From positions 1,251,138 to 1,315,137 of the forward strand of contig JAJEKV010000071.1 of the NCBI GenBank assembly GCA_021234155.1: a stretch of DNA of 64,000 bases, given 5' to 3'. The translations under genes and the position numbers were made by a program. Positions 35,659 through 47,302 of the stretch are shown here, in pieces (position 1 is the stretch's first letter; every line of letters starts with the position of its first letter). Below the pieces are notes generated by a model. That model was not told the DNA's origin, ran no database searches, and saw only the letters and a list, made by a program, of their open reading frames with translations. The DNA comes from Isoetes taiwanensis. Lineage: Eukaryota > Streptophyta > Lycopodiopsida > Isoetales > Isoetaceae.

Positions 35659-35856
35659 TGAAAGTATATTGAATTCAATGTATTGAAGGAAATAGAGACA
35701 ACAAAGGAAAATGAAGCGTAAGCTGTCTAGAATGCTACAGAGAAAAACCACTGCTCTAAGCTGACTATGACATTTATAGTAGGATGCCATGTTAGCACAA
35801 TAGGTGGCATACTATGCTGAGTCATCATAACAATGTGATATAGTGAATGTCTGACA
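35659..35856 (-). repeat. Copia 5' LTR
   Basis: 198 bp, minus-strand ends TGTCAGAC and TACTTTCA. It aligns with 30820-31018 over the full length. Confidence 0.92.
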
Positions 35857-35861
35857 GTCAA

Positions 35862-36660
35862 CAAGTGTCCAGCCTCATACCAAGCACCAACTGCGAGAAT
35901 ACCAGCAAGCCTCCAACGTCGCCGAGTCAATGGATGTACAGTAGCACAGAGAGGCATGTGATTATCCAGAGGAATCCACCAACACAAAGAATCTACGTGT
36001 GGACACACACCTAGATTAATCTTAAATAGCACACGAACTGTCTCATACGAATCAAGCAGTCCCTTCAAGAAGGAGGAAGCATTCGGATATGGACGAAGCT
36101 GATAAAAGAGACACCAAGGAAGAACTGCCCTATGTGCCAGTTTCCCAAAAGGAATACATTGCCCAAGTGCTTGCGCAAGCAATCTCATTCCAGGCGAATG
36201 TACCATGCCCGCCAAGTAGCGACAAATGAACTTAGATATCATAATTTTACTCTGTAAATGAAAGTCAATCATACCTAGACCTCCAGCAAATCTTGGTTTG
36301 ATACATGTGGACCAAGCGACCTTCACAACTACACCTGTCTCAGTACCTGCCCAAATAAAGTTACGGACAATCTTGAAACTTTGTTTGTAAGGCAAGCACA
36401 GTAGATGCCATATACACATGAGTATTGGAATATATGATAATTTTTTTTTTTTTATGATATTCATATGTATCCATAATGTTGGGGTTCCAATTGCCTCCAA
36501 TAGTTTCATCTCAATGCTCTTGGATTTTGATGTCATCTATTTTAGTAACTTGCCCTTCAGTTTTGCATATTTCAATTCGCATCTAAAACGACGCATGGAA
36601 ATTGCAACCTTATGTGATTTATCAAGTCCCAAAAAGAGATTTTAAAAAATAAGAACCCCC
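35862..36660 (-). pseudogene. LINE reverse-transcriptase C-terminal fragment
   Basis: The minus frame 36536-35727 contains LSYIPILMCIWHLLCLP, FKIVRNFIWAGTE, VAWSTCIKPRFAGGLGM and IDFHLQSKIMISKFICRYL. This is the conserved stretch that follows the catalytic core in plant L1-like ORF2 proteins (W..(I/V)C.PK..GGLG). Its reading continues after the copia insertion at 30814 downwards. The catalytic YADD part and the endonuclease are missing. Coding sequence ends at the target duplication near 35861; the remainder of the open frame reads into the copia LTR. Confidence 0.8.
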
Positions 36661-36807
36661 TAGAAAACAACCGCAGGTTCGGGTGACTTTGGAGATGACA
36701 TAATCCCAATTTAATTGAATGATGGTTACGCACACGACAATGACAAAATGCAAATGAGACAATTGCTTTCAATAAATACTATAACATCATTGACTTTCAT
36801 TCTATAT

Positions 36808-36970
36808 GCAGTCCTAGAACATATGAGGAAAGACAAGTGGATCAAATTCTGAGATCTTTTGAGTTGGATGTCAAAGAGCATGGCAAACTTGACGAGGAGG
36901 CTAGGCTAATAGAGCAACGAGTTTTTCTTGCAAGTCATTTTAATTTCAATTCAGTCACATTTTTGAATTG
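36808..36970 (+). pseudogene. Possible lone exon of unknown gene
   Basis: After an acceptor-like TTCATTCTATATGCAG the plus strand is open for about 53 codons: PRTYEERQVDQILRSFELD, VKEHGKLDEEARLIEQRV, ending in a stop. It is charged and helix-like and looks like real coding sequence, but no other exon is visible nearby. It may be a gene fragment carried by the Helitron ending at 38297. Confidence 0.25.
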
Positions 36971-38263
36971 ATAACCACAGTTACATTTGTTAGTGGTATA
37001 TGTAATAAAATATCTCCAATGGAATCCCATTAAGCATGGGTACTTCACAATGGATAGACCCATTACCTTGCATCAACACAGATTCCTGCACTGTTTGAAT
37101 GACAAACCGAAGGGTGCTACACCTTTTAGATTCAAAGACCAGGCCTCTAATGCTAGCTGTGCTTGGCATTTTGTAATTTCTTAAAGTGACAAGTGACATA
37201 ACTAGTTTAACAACAATCAACAGTAAGTGAAATTCAGTCTCTACCAACAAGGTTTGATTCCATACAAGGTTGCATGGGAGCTATAATTTAAATCATTGCT
37301 GATAGTTCGCGGGTCTGTACATTGTGTTATTTTTTTTTGTATGGCAACTGAAAGCTTCAATTGTGCATAATATAGTATGAAGTAACAAGGTTAAATCTAT
37401 TTTCGACTGCAATAATTTTTAAAAAACATGAGCTTCTTATGTGCATTAATAAGAGTGAAGAAAATGAAAGTGCATTTGAAACATGACTTACTGCCACATC
37501 ACGTCTTAGAAAGGTGTTACTACCAAAATTCATTGCCAATAATTCATGAAATATCCGTATAACTCTTGCACAATGTGCATTCCCATTTTGCATTTAGGCA
37601 TTATGGACAAGAATAATTCTTTATGTCAGTAGTCAGTTGTTGGCATATAAAGGCTTCTCTAAGAAGAATACTTTGGCCCATATGTCATATTTTCATTTTA
37701 CTCCTTAAAAGGTGATGTTGTAGTGTGATGCAATTTATGGTAGGTAGGCCTCCCTCTCCTCCTTCCTTCTCTATTTTGATAGTCTAGAAAATTCTTCGTA
37801 TTGGCAATCAATAAAGCTCCAAAATATGAGTGCTATTTAATTTATACCATATTGGAATCATGGAAGGTAGTTTTTTGTTGTTGTTGTAGGGTTTTGTACA
37901 ATTTTTTCACTAACTCATCTCATCATATTTAGCTCCAAGCCAATACTAATGCTATATGTATTACAATATTTAGCAAATTAATCGCCTACTTGCCCAGCAA
38001 CGCTAAGCAATTTTTCTATATTCACATATTATTTTGACATTGGTGTTTCACCACAACATTTTGAGTTAACACTTAGGTTTTCTATAAGCAAGAACCATTC
38101 TAATCAATCAGGGATACCGATGCAACACACTATCTAACATGAAGGAGCTAAGTTGTTAAGTTTCTTTAAATCGTTTTTAAACTATTGAATATTTTTGTTA
38201 TAAAAGAAGGTTACTGCATACTTTTTCAGTGCGGTCAAAATATTTACAGACTTCCAACTTATA
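36971..38263. other. No gene seen; Helitron-like body
   Basis: AT-rich with no credible reading frame. A degenerate hairpin phrase GCCCAGCAACGCTAAGCAA near 37990 resembles the Helitron terminus that follows. Confidence 0.35.
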
Positions 38264-38297
38264 CCCAGCAACAGCAATGTTGGGAACCGTTACTAGT
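38264..38297 (+). mobile_element. Helitron 3' terminus
   Basis: CCCAGCA...TGTTGGG forms a 7-bp hairpin with one G-T pair (38264-38284). Eight bases later comes CTAGT (38293-38297). A GC-rich hairpin 8-12 bases before CTRR, with the insertion before T, is the Helitron 3' signature. No Rep/helicase gene is seen, so it would be non-autonomous. The 5' end was not found. Confidence 0.55.
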
Positions 38298-39112
38298 AAA
38301 TATATAATATTCTAGCTAGTATTCGAACAAGGCTAACACTAATCCAATTCTGTTTGTGATGTAAAAACCAATGTTTTAATTGAAAGTAGATTTCTATTGT
38401 CCAAAGCAACACGATTTGTGATATTGCCAACTCCATAGCAAGAATTACAAGGTTTTCCTTTTTATGCCTACTCATTACAATCCTATGCTTTCCTATGGTC
38501 TTTTGGACGTTAAAGTTTTAAGTTTAGTATTCTATTCTATTCTCACATCATGCATGTAGATGTAACTTTCTCTTTATCGAGCTGAGGCAATAAAAGCATT
38601 TATTTTTGAGGGCTTGCACATATAGATTCTTGCCATAAGACTTGGTCTGACTGAAACCATCGCGGTAAATCTCGGACGTGGGCATGTTATAGCCAGCCTT
38701 AAAAGGCAAAAAATCCACAGTCCACAAAAACGCCGTGTGTCCGATAAATACGGTGCTCCTAACCGAAACACTACTTTTAGATATTCAAGTTCACTCTAAA
38801 GATTTAAAATTAGTGATGCCCTCTCTAAGCTTACAAGCTATAGCTAAAAGTCCAATAGGTACATCAAGGGGTGTTCAAAATGCACACCTATTTACTTAAT
38901 CAATATTACGCAAAGAGGTTCGAGCTAAAAAATGTCTAAGATCCATTTGTAAACATATGGTATGAAATGCATGCCTGATGTAGAATGGCACATTCTATTG
39001 GATCCCGTGAGGAGAGAAGGACGAATGCAGGCTTTCTCGTGACTGTGCAGAGGCTATATCCTTCCAAAATACTGCATAAAAAAACTGAAATGACTTGTTA
39101 GAAAGAGCAAGC

Positions 39113-40203
39113 ATGCTCGGCCACAGAACAGAGATGGAGGGCGCATTAAAGGCGCTCATAATCTTCACGTTAGTCAGCTTGGCAAGCAGCCGATTGAGCA
39201 CCTCTTTTTACGACGTTTCCTGCCCGCAGGCCCGGCCCATAGTTCGCACCATTATTTCTACAGCCATAAACCAAGAGCGCAGAATCGGAGCTTCCATTCT
39301 TCGCCTATTCTTTCACGACTGCTTCGTTAACGTAAGTGCCTAACGCGCGTATTCCCCTTTCAATATACATTTATTTAACATTTTGAAAAAAAAATTCAAG
39401 TGTTTTAACTTACGTATGCCCCATGGGCTCTGTAGGGTTGTGATGGATCAATCCTTCTTGATGACACCCCTACACTCATCGGCGAGAAGACTGCCAATCC
39501 TAACCTCAACTCTATCCGCGGTTTCGACATCATCGACTCCATCAAGTCCATGCTTGAGGCTTTCTGCCCCAGAACCGTCTCTTGTGCTGACATTCTTGCT
39601 ATGGCCACCCTAGAATCCGTCACCCAACTTGGTGGCCCATCATGGGATCTTGCCCTTGGTAGGAAGGATAGTAGAAGTGCTAGCAAAGAACTTGCTAATG
39701 TTGATATTCCTTCTCCTAACTCCACCCTATGGATGCTTCTTTCCAAATTTGGTTCCAAGGGCTTATCATGTCAAGACCTAACTGCCCTCTCTGGTGCCCA
39801 CACAATTGGGGTTGCCAGATGTGCCACATTTCGTGACCGCCTTTATGGTTTTCGAGGGTCGAATATGCCCGATCCTCGTATGGATCCTATGTTTTTGGCA
39901 TTTCTACAAAGTCAATGTCCTAAAGATGGGGATATGGGTAAACTTGTGCCCCTAGATTTCATGTCACCTGGCTTCTTTGACAATGGCTACTTTAAAAATG
40001 TCTTGGCCCAACACGGTGTTCTTAACTCCGATCAAGAACTCATCACTGGTGGTGGTTGTGGATTTGTCAACACATATGCGTCGGATCCTAGAAGCTTTTT
40101 CCTTGACTTTGCTAATGCAATGGTGAAGCTTGGCAACTTAGCCCCACCTTTTGGGTTTGATGGAGAAGTTCGTATCAATTGTCACTTTGTCAATGGAAAT
40201 TAG
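39113..40203 (+). CDS. Class III peroxidase, two exons
   Basis: Secreted haem peroxidase that oxidises phenolics with hydrogen peroxide, acting in the cell wall. Exon 1 is 39113 (or ATG at 39134)-39331 and exon 2 is 39436-40203; the intron has GTAAGT and TGTAG borders and splits FVN from GCDGS. From the 39134 ATG the protein is 321 residues, usual for the family. It has a hydrophobic signal peptide (KALIIFTLVSLASS), the distal haem site LRLFFHDCFVN (His at about 61), the calcium-site phrase [21 protein letters not shown], and the proximal haem ligand SGAHTIG (His at about 188). The C-terminus INCHFVNGN is intact. The second ATG puts the signal peptide at the very start and is preferred. It faces the peroxidase at 40439-41715 tail to tail with only 235 bp between. 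Nothing looks broken. Confidence 0.95.
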
Positions 40204-40438
40204 TTCCATTCATGAAAGATTTGTGTGTAATTTAAAAGGGACATATTACTATACTTCAAGAGCATTTCGTGAAAGACATGTTATTTATGCTAAGTTGCAA
40301 ATTTGCAAAGTGTTGAAAAAAGCAACTCGTATCTTACAATCAAACTTGGAATTGGATTACAACACAATGGTTTCCAATTTATGAAGGATGTTACAGTAGT
40401 TACATATATAACACAAGAATAAGTATGTGATATACAGA

Positions 40439-41715
<1,277 letters not shown>

Positions 41716-41823
41716 TCTTTAATTCGAATCAGAAGGAATGAAAAGATATCTGCACTCTGCACTCTGCTCTGATCTGATGCAGAAGGCTTAGAAATGTCTT
41801 GATCAGTAGCATTGCAGCAAGCC

Positions 41824-41835
41824 GATTTATACAAT
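41824..41835 (-). promoter_or_regulatory. Candidate TATA box of the minus-strand peroxidase
   Basis: The minus strand reads ATTGTATAAATC about 110 bp upstream of the ATG at 41715. TATAAAT at this distance would give a 5' UTR of about 80 bases. The assignment rests on motif and position only. Confidence 0.45.
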
Positions 41836-41839
41836 TGCC

Positions 41840-42902
41840 AACCTTTTGCAAGTGGCATGAAGCTTAAATTGGCCGCGTGGACTTGCAAGTCTGAGGTAGT
41901 TTGTTTTCTGGATGTTGCAATACACGCCTATAATTTATTACCCAGTCGGTGCATTCATCTCTCATGGCGTTAGACTTGACGACGGTGTCTCTTGGTCAAT
42001 GTAATCCATGTGCTTGTTATCATTTTGTGGGCCACATCTTAAAAAAGGAAAAAAAAAGTGACAAAAGTACAACATTTGAAACAAAGTTATTTGAAGACTC
42101 AAAAGTCTCCTCCCTTGCTTTTGCATTTAATTACGTTTGTTATGGTTGATGGATGCTCTAGTGTATTCCCAGCCGCAGGATGCAAGAATATTCCCTCGGA
42201 TATTCCCTCTAGGAGCAGTGCAGCCGTACACGTCATTCAGAGATGGGGTCAAACGCTTAGTTGGCCCTATTCTTTAGGGCCCTTGACAACCATTGCACAA
42301 GCACTTAATATTGCATTGACCCCATATTAGAAGATGGCCTGAAATAGGCAGCAATCTGAAAATAGAAGAAAGGCACACGTTTGCAGCCACCAAAAAGGGC
42401 TGCACCAACTGAACTCCCTACCTTCTGCTGCGTCCACCAGGCTGCTGCAACTACAAGTGAAATGGGGAAACAGACTGGGGGATTCAACCCCCCTGCGCAA
42501 TGCGCAGCTCCAAGCAATTTGCCCGCCCTTAAAGGGCAGGGGCTATTCCCATGCACATGCATATGCAATCACACCATGCTTTTCCCTTTATTTTTTCAGT
42601 TTTTCAGTTCTTTTTTCCACAATCAATCATATGAAGCCACAAAAACACACCAATCTGGTTTTTCCAATCAGAAACACACTTTTTTTTTCTCACCTGCAAT
42701 CCATTTCCACATCCCTTTTGCATTTTTTATTTCCTTTTCTGATGCATAACACCCGTAGCACACAAAGCACACACAGAAAGAAAGCAAAGCAGAGAATCAT
42801 ACAAGCATACCAGTATCTAGTTGTTGTTCATAACAGCATTGTGGCGCCTGGCCAAAGTGTCAATTTGCCGCAATTTCCTGATAAGAAGAGCCCGGGCTAG
42901 AT
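41840..42902. other. No gene seen
   Basis: Between the peroxidase promoter and the ORF at 42903 I see no gene. Plus frames at 42381-42900 have compositions typical of chance reading. On the minus strand 42902-42825 stays open in another frame (LARALLIRKLRQIDTLARRH), which might be a shifted continuation of the ORF at 42903-43343. Confidence 0.35.
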
Positions 42903-43343
42903 TCATATGTGCCCGCATATGCTGGCGCTCATCTCTACCTCTTCCCACTCCATGTGGGAAACGGCCTCCTCCAATGCTGCAAACAGGCGGCCAAGCTGCA
43001 TCCTAAACAATCTGACAGAGGCACACACAGACTCGGCAAGAGTATTAATGTTAACAATGCTTGAGACCACTTCCAGAGCAACCTGGACACGCTCCCCGTT
43101 CGGAGAGAATGCAACAGGAGAGGGCATTGCATTATGAATTACATCATGGATACTTGGCCCGGGAGCAGCAGGCATGTGAGGAGGGGAAGATGAGGCCTCT
43201 TCATCACTGTCAATGTTAATCACGCCATCCCCGACAGTTGGCCTCATCCTGACAACTCCAACAGGCCTGCTGGTAGCAGCAGCCCCATTCCCAATCTCCA
43301 TCCCTACAGTCCCATTACCACGTTCCATCTCTAGTCCAGGCAT
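42903..43343 (-). CDS. Hypothetical partner ORF downstream of HUH gene
   Basis: 146 codons from an ATG at 43343. The N-terminal half is Gly/Met/Pro-rich with INIDSDEEASSS; the C-terminal half (VQVALEVVSSIVNINTLAES, VRLFRMQLGRLFAALEEAV) looks helical. No known domain. A strong acceptor-like sequence (GCATCTTTGTTTGCAG) lies 10 bases before the ATG, so this may be the last exon of a transcript that starts in the HUH gene. It begins 88 bp after the HUH stop on the same strand. The frame near its end may be shifted, since another minus frame stays open to 42825. Confidence 0.4.
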   Translation of the reverse strand: MPGLEMERGNGTVGMEIGNGAAATSRPVGVVRMRPTVGDGVINIDSDEEASSSPPHMPAAPGPSIHDVIHNAMPSPVAFSPNGERVQVALEVVSSIVNINTLAESVCASVRLFRMQLGRLFAALEEAVSHMEWEEVEMSASICGHI

Positions 43344-43430
43344 AAAGAAATAACTGCAAACAAAGATGCAACATCAAAACAAAGAGAAACATATGTACAA
43401 AACCTGCAGGCAGCCCCCTACAAGCACAGG

Positions 43431-44546
43431 TCAACCAATTGCCATTGTGTAATCCGTGGTGTCAAGAGGTATGAAATCAGTCCCAGGCATGTCCACGACA
43501 GCCTGAGGCCTGAATTCATCATCCTCCCCTTCCACGAAGTTCTCATCCATATCTCCAGGCGTGGCAGCCTCATCCCAATATCGTTTTCTACCCTTCCCAA
43601 TCCGCTGAATGGGTTCCATCCCAGCCGGGATGCCATACAGCACACACCTCACATCACTTGGCAATGCGACTTTGGGGTTTAGTGTCAGGTGCCAGGCGGC
43701 CTTCACTCTATGCTCAGATATAAAAGCTGTGTTAGAAGGAAGGATCCAGCTAGTAGACAACACGAATTTACCGGTTCTAAGCATCCTAGTGACTGTGTAC
43801 ACAAGGCTAGAACTCAGCTGCCTTCCCCCATGATAGTTCACAAAATGAAGGGCTCTTCCCAAGAGGTTCCTGTTATCCAAAACTATCACATGCTTGATGT
43901 CCCCTGCACCATAGAGCAAGTACAGGTCCTTGCCCATCTCCAACTGGTGCTCAGACACATTCTTTGTGTGCAGCTTGAAGTGTGGCTTCCCCATATCCTT
44001 CATGCAATACCCTATTAGCCCCTCGAAACCATGGAGCTTGCTATTCTTTAACGCCTTACAAACAAGAACAACCCCCACAGGCTTCTTACCTCCCCACCCA
44101 AACCTCCGCTTCATGGCCAAATTCACAACTCTAGGGGACTTCGGAGCAAGCCTAAAGACACACTGGTAATGCAGGTGATCTAAGTCACTGCCCCCCTCCG
44201 CTGCAACAGCACCTGAAACACAGTCCTTCTCACAGAAATTAAGGAGCATGTCATAGAACTCTGGGGGCGCATCCATGCCTGCCACACCCAGTGTCACACT
44301 CACGTCTATGAGGCCTATGCCTTCATCCTCAACAGCATTTCTCAATGCCTCCACATCAGACCTCCCAGAAGAAGAGCCTGGCTGCCCATTCCTGGCTGCC
44401 CGCCCTGCTCTTCTAGCATCCCTCCTAATGGAAACAAAGCAAAGACAACAGGGAAAAACACAAGGAAATCTGAAGCTCGCCTGATTAGGTACGCAGCCGG
44501 CTCCAAGCTCAGGATTTATAGACTGTAAGAGGGTCGGATTCCCCAT
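43431..44546 (-). CDS. HUH (Rep-type) endonuclease-like protein
   Basis: 371 codons, uninterrupted. The three motifs of the Rep/HUH single-strand nickase fold are in order: motif I as DVSVTLGVAG (81-90), motif II as the metal-binding His pair in DHLHYQCVF (His124 and His126, after AAEGGSDL), and motif III as GYCMKDMG with Tyr180 and Lys183 (Y-x-x-K). The Tyr would be the nicking residue that attaches covalently to DNA. The remaining 190 residues show no Walker A motif and no helicase; they end in an acidic region (GDMDENFVEGEDDEF). A single catalytic Tyr and no helicase differ from Helitrons and from CRESS-virus Rep, and recall the Replitron group of eukaryotic transposons. Residues 19-40 read like an intron (pyrimidine-rich, ends CCATTAG), so the true N-terminus is unsure. 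Domain call is mine by eye. Confidence 0.6.
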   Translation of the reverse strand: MGNPTLLQSINPELGAGCVPNQASFRFPCVFPCCLCFVSIRRDARRAGRAARNGQPGSSSGRSDVEALRNAVEDEGIGLIDVSVTLGVAGMDAPPEFYDMLLNFCEKDCVSGAVAAEGGSDLDHLHYQCVFRLAPKSPRVVNLAMKRRFGWGGKKPVGVVLVCKALKNSKLHGFEGLIGYCMKDMGKPHFKLHTKNVSEHQLEMGKDLYLLYGAGDIKHVIVLDNRNLLGRALHFVNYHGGRQLSSSLVYTVTRMLRTGKFVLSTSWILPSNTAFISEHRVKAAWHLTLNPKVALPSDVRCVLYGIPAGMEPIQRIGKGRKRYWDEAATPGDMDENFVEGEDDEFRPQAVVDMPGTDFIPLDTTDYTMAIG

Positions 44547-45171
44547 CTTATCCGCTTCCAGCTTGCCAGGAACAGAAAGAGGCGCCTTCCAAAGATAGCG
44601 CCTGCATCAAACCATGCATCCGACCTGCTTGCCCACATCCCGCAGACTCCAGAAATACAGCGAACCAATTTGCCCTATTTCCATACTAACTTTCATACAA
44701 TACCTAACTTTAACCATTCAAACCATATGTCATAAACATACGGTTTCACAAACTGGGACAGCTTATTGTTAGAACTTTTGTAAGTAAATATCTATTTTTT
44801 AAATTTGGTTTTTCCGACATGCAGAAAACGTTTTGGATTTTTTTTCCAAGTTGATTTCCAAAAATCGAGCATGTAAATTTTCCTATGATTTGGAAAATGG
44901 CATTTTGGGTCTAGAAATTGCAATGTTTTTTTCGTATGATTTGCACGAGGTCATATGTTGGTTGTCGATGGTATGGATGCCACCATACTTCAGGCAGATT
45001 GTGCTCTTCCTAGCGATGCCCGGGCTGAATGCATAGATCCGGCTCCAAAATCCAATTGCGGCCACTGCCTGGCTTACAAAGCCTAATTCATTGATTTTGC
45101 CCAACTAAGCACAATTTCATTATAATGGGAAAATTTTTAGTAAACTGGAATTTTTTCATTATAGGGGTTGT
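44547..45171. other. Upstream region of HUH gene, no gene seen
   Basis: A minus frame across 44690-44530 (DAWFDAGAIFGRRLFLFLA) is open and may be an upstream exon or chance. The rest is AT-rich. Confidence 0.3.
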
Positions 45172-45267
45172 ATAGACCTTATGCAGGGGTTGTATACACG
45201 TGTACAGTACCCTGTATCATAGACCTTATGCAGGGGTTGTATACACGTGTACAGTACCCTGTATCAT
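45172..45267. repeat. Two tandem 47-bp repeats
   Basis: The unit ATAGACCTTATGCAGGGG...ACAGTACCCTGTATC occurs at 45172-45218 and 45219-45265, apparently without mismatch. Each contains the 10-bp palindrome TACACGTGTA. Confidence 0.9.
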
Positions 45268-45984
45268 ACATACATGAATATTTAGAGAACATAATAACAC
45301 GGTATCATATACCAACTTCCAAACACAATAGAGACCGAAGTATGAACTATGTATGTCCCTAGTAACCTTCCCCCAGGTTCCTAACCCCTTCCCCTTCCCC
45401 TTTCCCTTCCCCTACGAGGTCTAACCCATGCATCTGGGTTAGGAGTCAAGAGCTCACGCTCATCCCAGCCTGATTCTTCCCACCATATGGGGTACCTAGT
45501 CATTAGAAAAAGTAATTCCACAGGATGATACTCACGGAAGAAGAGCGGACCCAACTCCACAAAACCGTTGTACACACGTTGTAGTACACCCTAATAAGGC
45601 CATACATATGTCCCTTAGAAATTTCATGAATGAACTCTGATATGTATGCATCCAGAGAGTGTGCTAAATATCCAGCACGAAGAAGAGGCCTCAATTGCTG
45701 TAGCATCTCGTCCAGATAAGGAGGGGGTTCAAGCATTCCCCTCATTGCAAGTCTCCTATAACATTGGATGGATTAATTTCCATCGGTGGCTCATGACCAC
45801 AATCAAATCGCTCAGAATGAAGTTGATCAACTCCATTGTAAGCTCCTTGGTGGGACGTGGCGCAACCTCCACTCAAGAAATGGTCCCATAGCTCATCCAT
45901 TCCGGGCCGCCTGAGAATGCAGGGCATGCTTGCAGGCCTCCGAGTAGCCAGGGGAGGATTGGGTCCAATCATTTGCAAAAGCAA

Positions 45985-46470
45985 GCAAGGATCACCAAAT
46001 TTTGAGCAAGGAACACGGAAAGCGAGCAAGTAGCAAGTTCAAGAGCAAGCAACAAGATCAAGTAGCAGGGAGCACGGGAATGAAGTAGCAAGGAACAAGG
46101 ATCAAGATCAAGTAGCAAGATGCAATGAACAAGGAAGATCAAGTAGCAAGAAGATCAAGGAACAAGGAAGATCAAGGAGCAAGAAGCAAGGATCAAGATC
46201 AAGTAGCAAGGAACAAGATCAAGTAGCAAGATCAAGAGCAAGGAACAAGATCAAGTAGCAAGATCAAGAGCAAGGAACAAGATAAAGTAGCAAGGAGCAC
46301 GGAATGAAGTAGAAAGGAACAAGGATCAAGATCAAGTAGCAAGAAGCAATGAACAAGGAAGATCAAGTAGCAAGAAGATCAAGGAACAAGGAAGATCAAG
46401 TAGCAAGAAGATCAAGGAACAAGGAAGATGAAGGAGCAAGAAGCAAGGATGAAAAGTGAGAAGTGAAAAC
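45985..46470. repeat. Degenerate GATCAAGTAGCAAG minisatellite
   Basis: About 480 bp of loosely repeating AAGATCAAGTAGCAAG and AAGGAACAAG units, with larger blocks repeated (the ATGAACAAGGAAGATCAAGT block at about 46125 and 46352). No frame is meaningful here. Confidence 0.85.
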
Positions 46471-46496
46471 AAGGTAAAAGAATTTATAGCTACGAA

Positions 46497-46612
46497 TCCA
46501 ATAATGTTGAAGTATAATACCAATAATGTTGAAGTATAATACCAATAATGCTGACGTATAATACCAATAATGCTCACATTATAATACCAATAATTTGAAG
46601 TATTATACCAAT
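46497..46612. repeat. CCAATAATGTTGAAGTATAATA tandem repeat (22-25 bp)
   Basis: About five units containing CAATAATG(T/C)TGA(A/C)GTAT follow one another directly after the minisatellite. Confidence 0.8.
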
Positions 46613-46669
46613 AATGCTACAACGACTATAAAAGCAGCTCCATTCGTAAGTAAGTCATTCATCTCCCAT

Positions 46670-46908
46670 GGCTTATAATATTTATGATGATCGGTTTGAG
46701 ACCATTCTTTGCTCCATGAGCTACAATGATATTAATCATTTGCATACATAAAGGTGTTAAGCTGGATCCTTACTTACAATCCAAAGCAGAAGGTCGTGAG
46801 TGTGATTGCCCCGGCCTTACTCGTGTTGTGATCCATCTTCTTTGGGTTCCTGAGCGCCATGCCTACGAGCTGAATGCGATCACAATAGCAGGGATTGATG
46901 ATGAGTGA
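46670..46908 (+). pseudogene. Small unrecognised ORF
   Basis: An ATG at 46670 opens MAYNIYDDRFETILCSMSY in one frame; after a shift near 46745 the sequence continues as GVKLDPYLQSKAEGRECDC and TRVVIHLLWVPERHAYELN in another frame to a stop at 46906-46908. The two halves look like one small protein broken by a frameshift. No family recognised. Confidence 0.3.
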
Positions 46909-47302
46909 ATCATCGACTCTATAATGCCATCAATAATATGTGCATCTAAATTATATGTATGCCATGAATAATGTGTGCATCAGATGTAATGATGTGTATT
47001 AAACACCTATTATAAAAGATGTAAGGATGTTAGTATAAGCATAATGAAAGCTAATTGATGTATCGACAATGTATTAATTGTCCAAAATGCTTAAGTATTA
47101 TAGCAAAAGAAATTACATACATAATTATCGAGAACATGACTGAGATGCTGAGCTTTTAGCTAATGCTATGTCCCCCCACATGTCAACAATGTATTTTGGA
47201 ATACGAGCAGGTCTTTGGTCTTTTGCCATTTGCATCCCATGCATAATGTATGGCATCTAACTTCTCATACCTTGATGGATCGATGGATTGGGTCGCCAAC
47301 GT

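Larger units (their letters stand above)
30820..35856 (-). mobile_element. Ty1/copia element, 5.04 kb, complete ends
   Basis: LTRs are 30820-31018 and 35659-35856. By eye they differ at about nine positions and one indel. A 5-bp target duplication GTCAA flanks the element (30815-30819 and 35857-35861). The primer site is 35658-35641 and the polypurine tract 31030-31019. Gag, protease, integrase, reverse transcriptase and RNase H follow in copia order on the minus strand. Several frameshifts and stops show that it is no longer autonomous. It inserted into an older LINE. Confidence 0.93.

Noticed and set aside
42381..42900. Plus-strand frames of 122 and 147 codons
   Set aside because: They overlap in different frames, have atypical composition and no known domain.
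43431..44546. Integrated plant-virus Rep (geminivirus-like)
   Set aside because: No Walker A or helicase, motif spacing is unlike viral Rep, and no capsid gene is nearby. A transposon origin fits better, though not proven.
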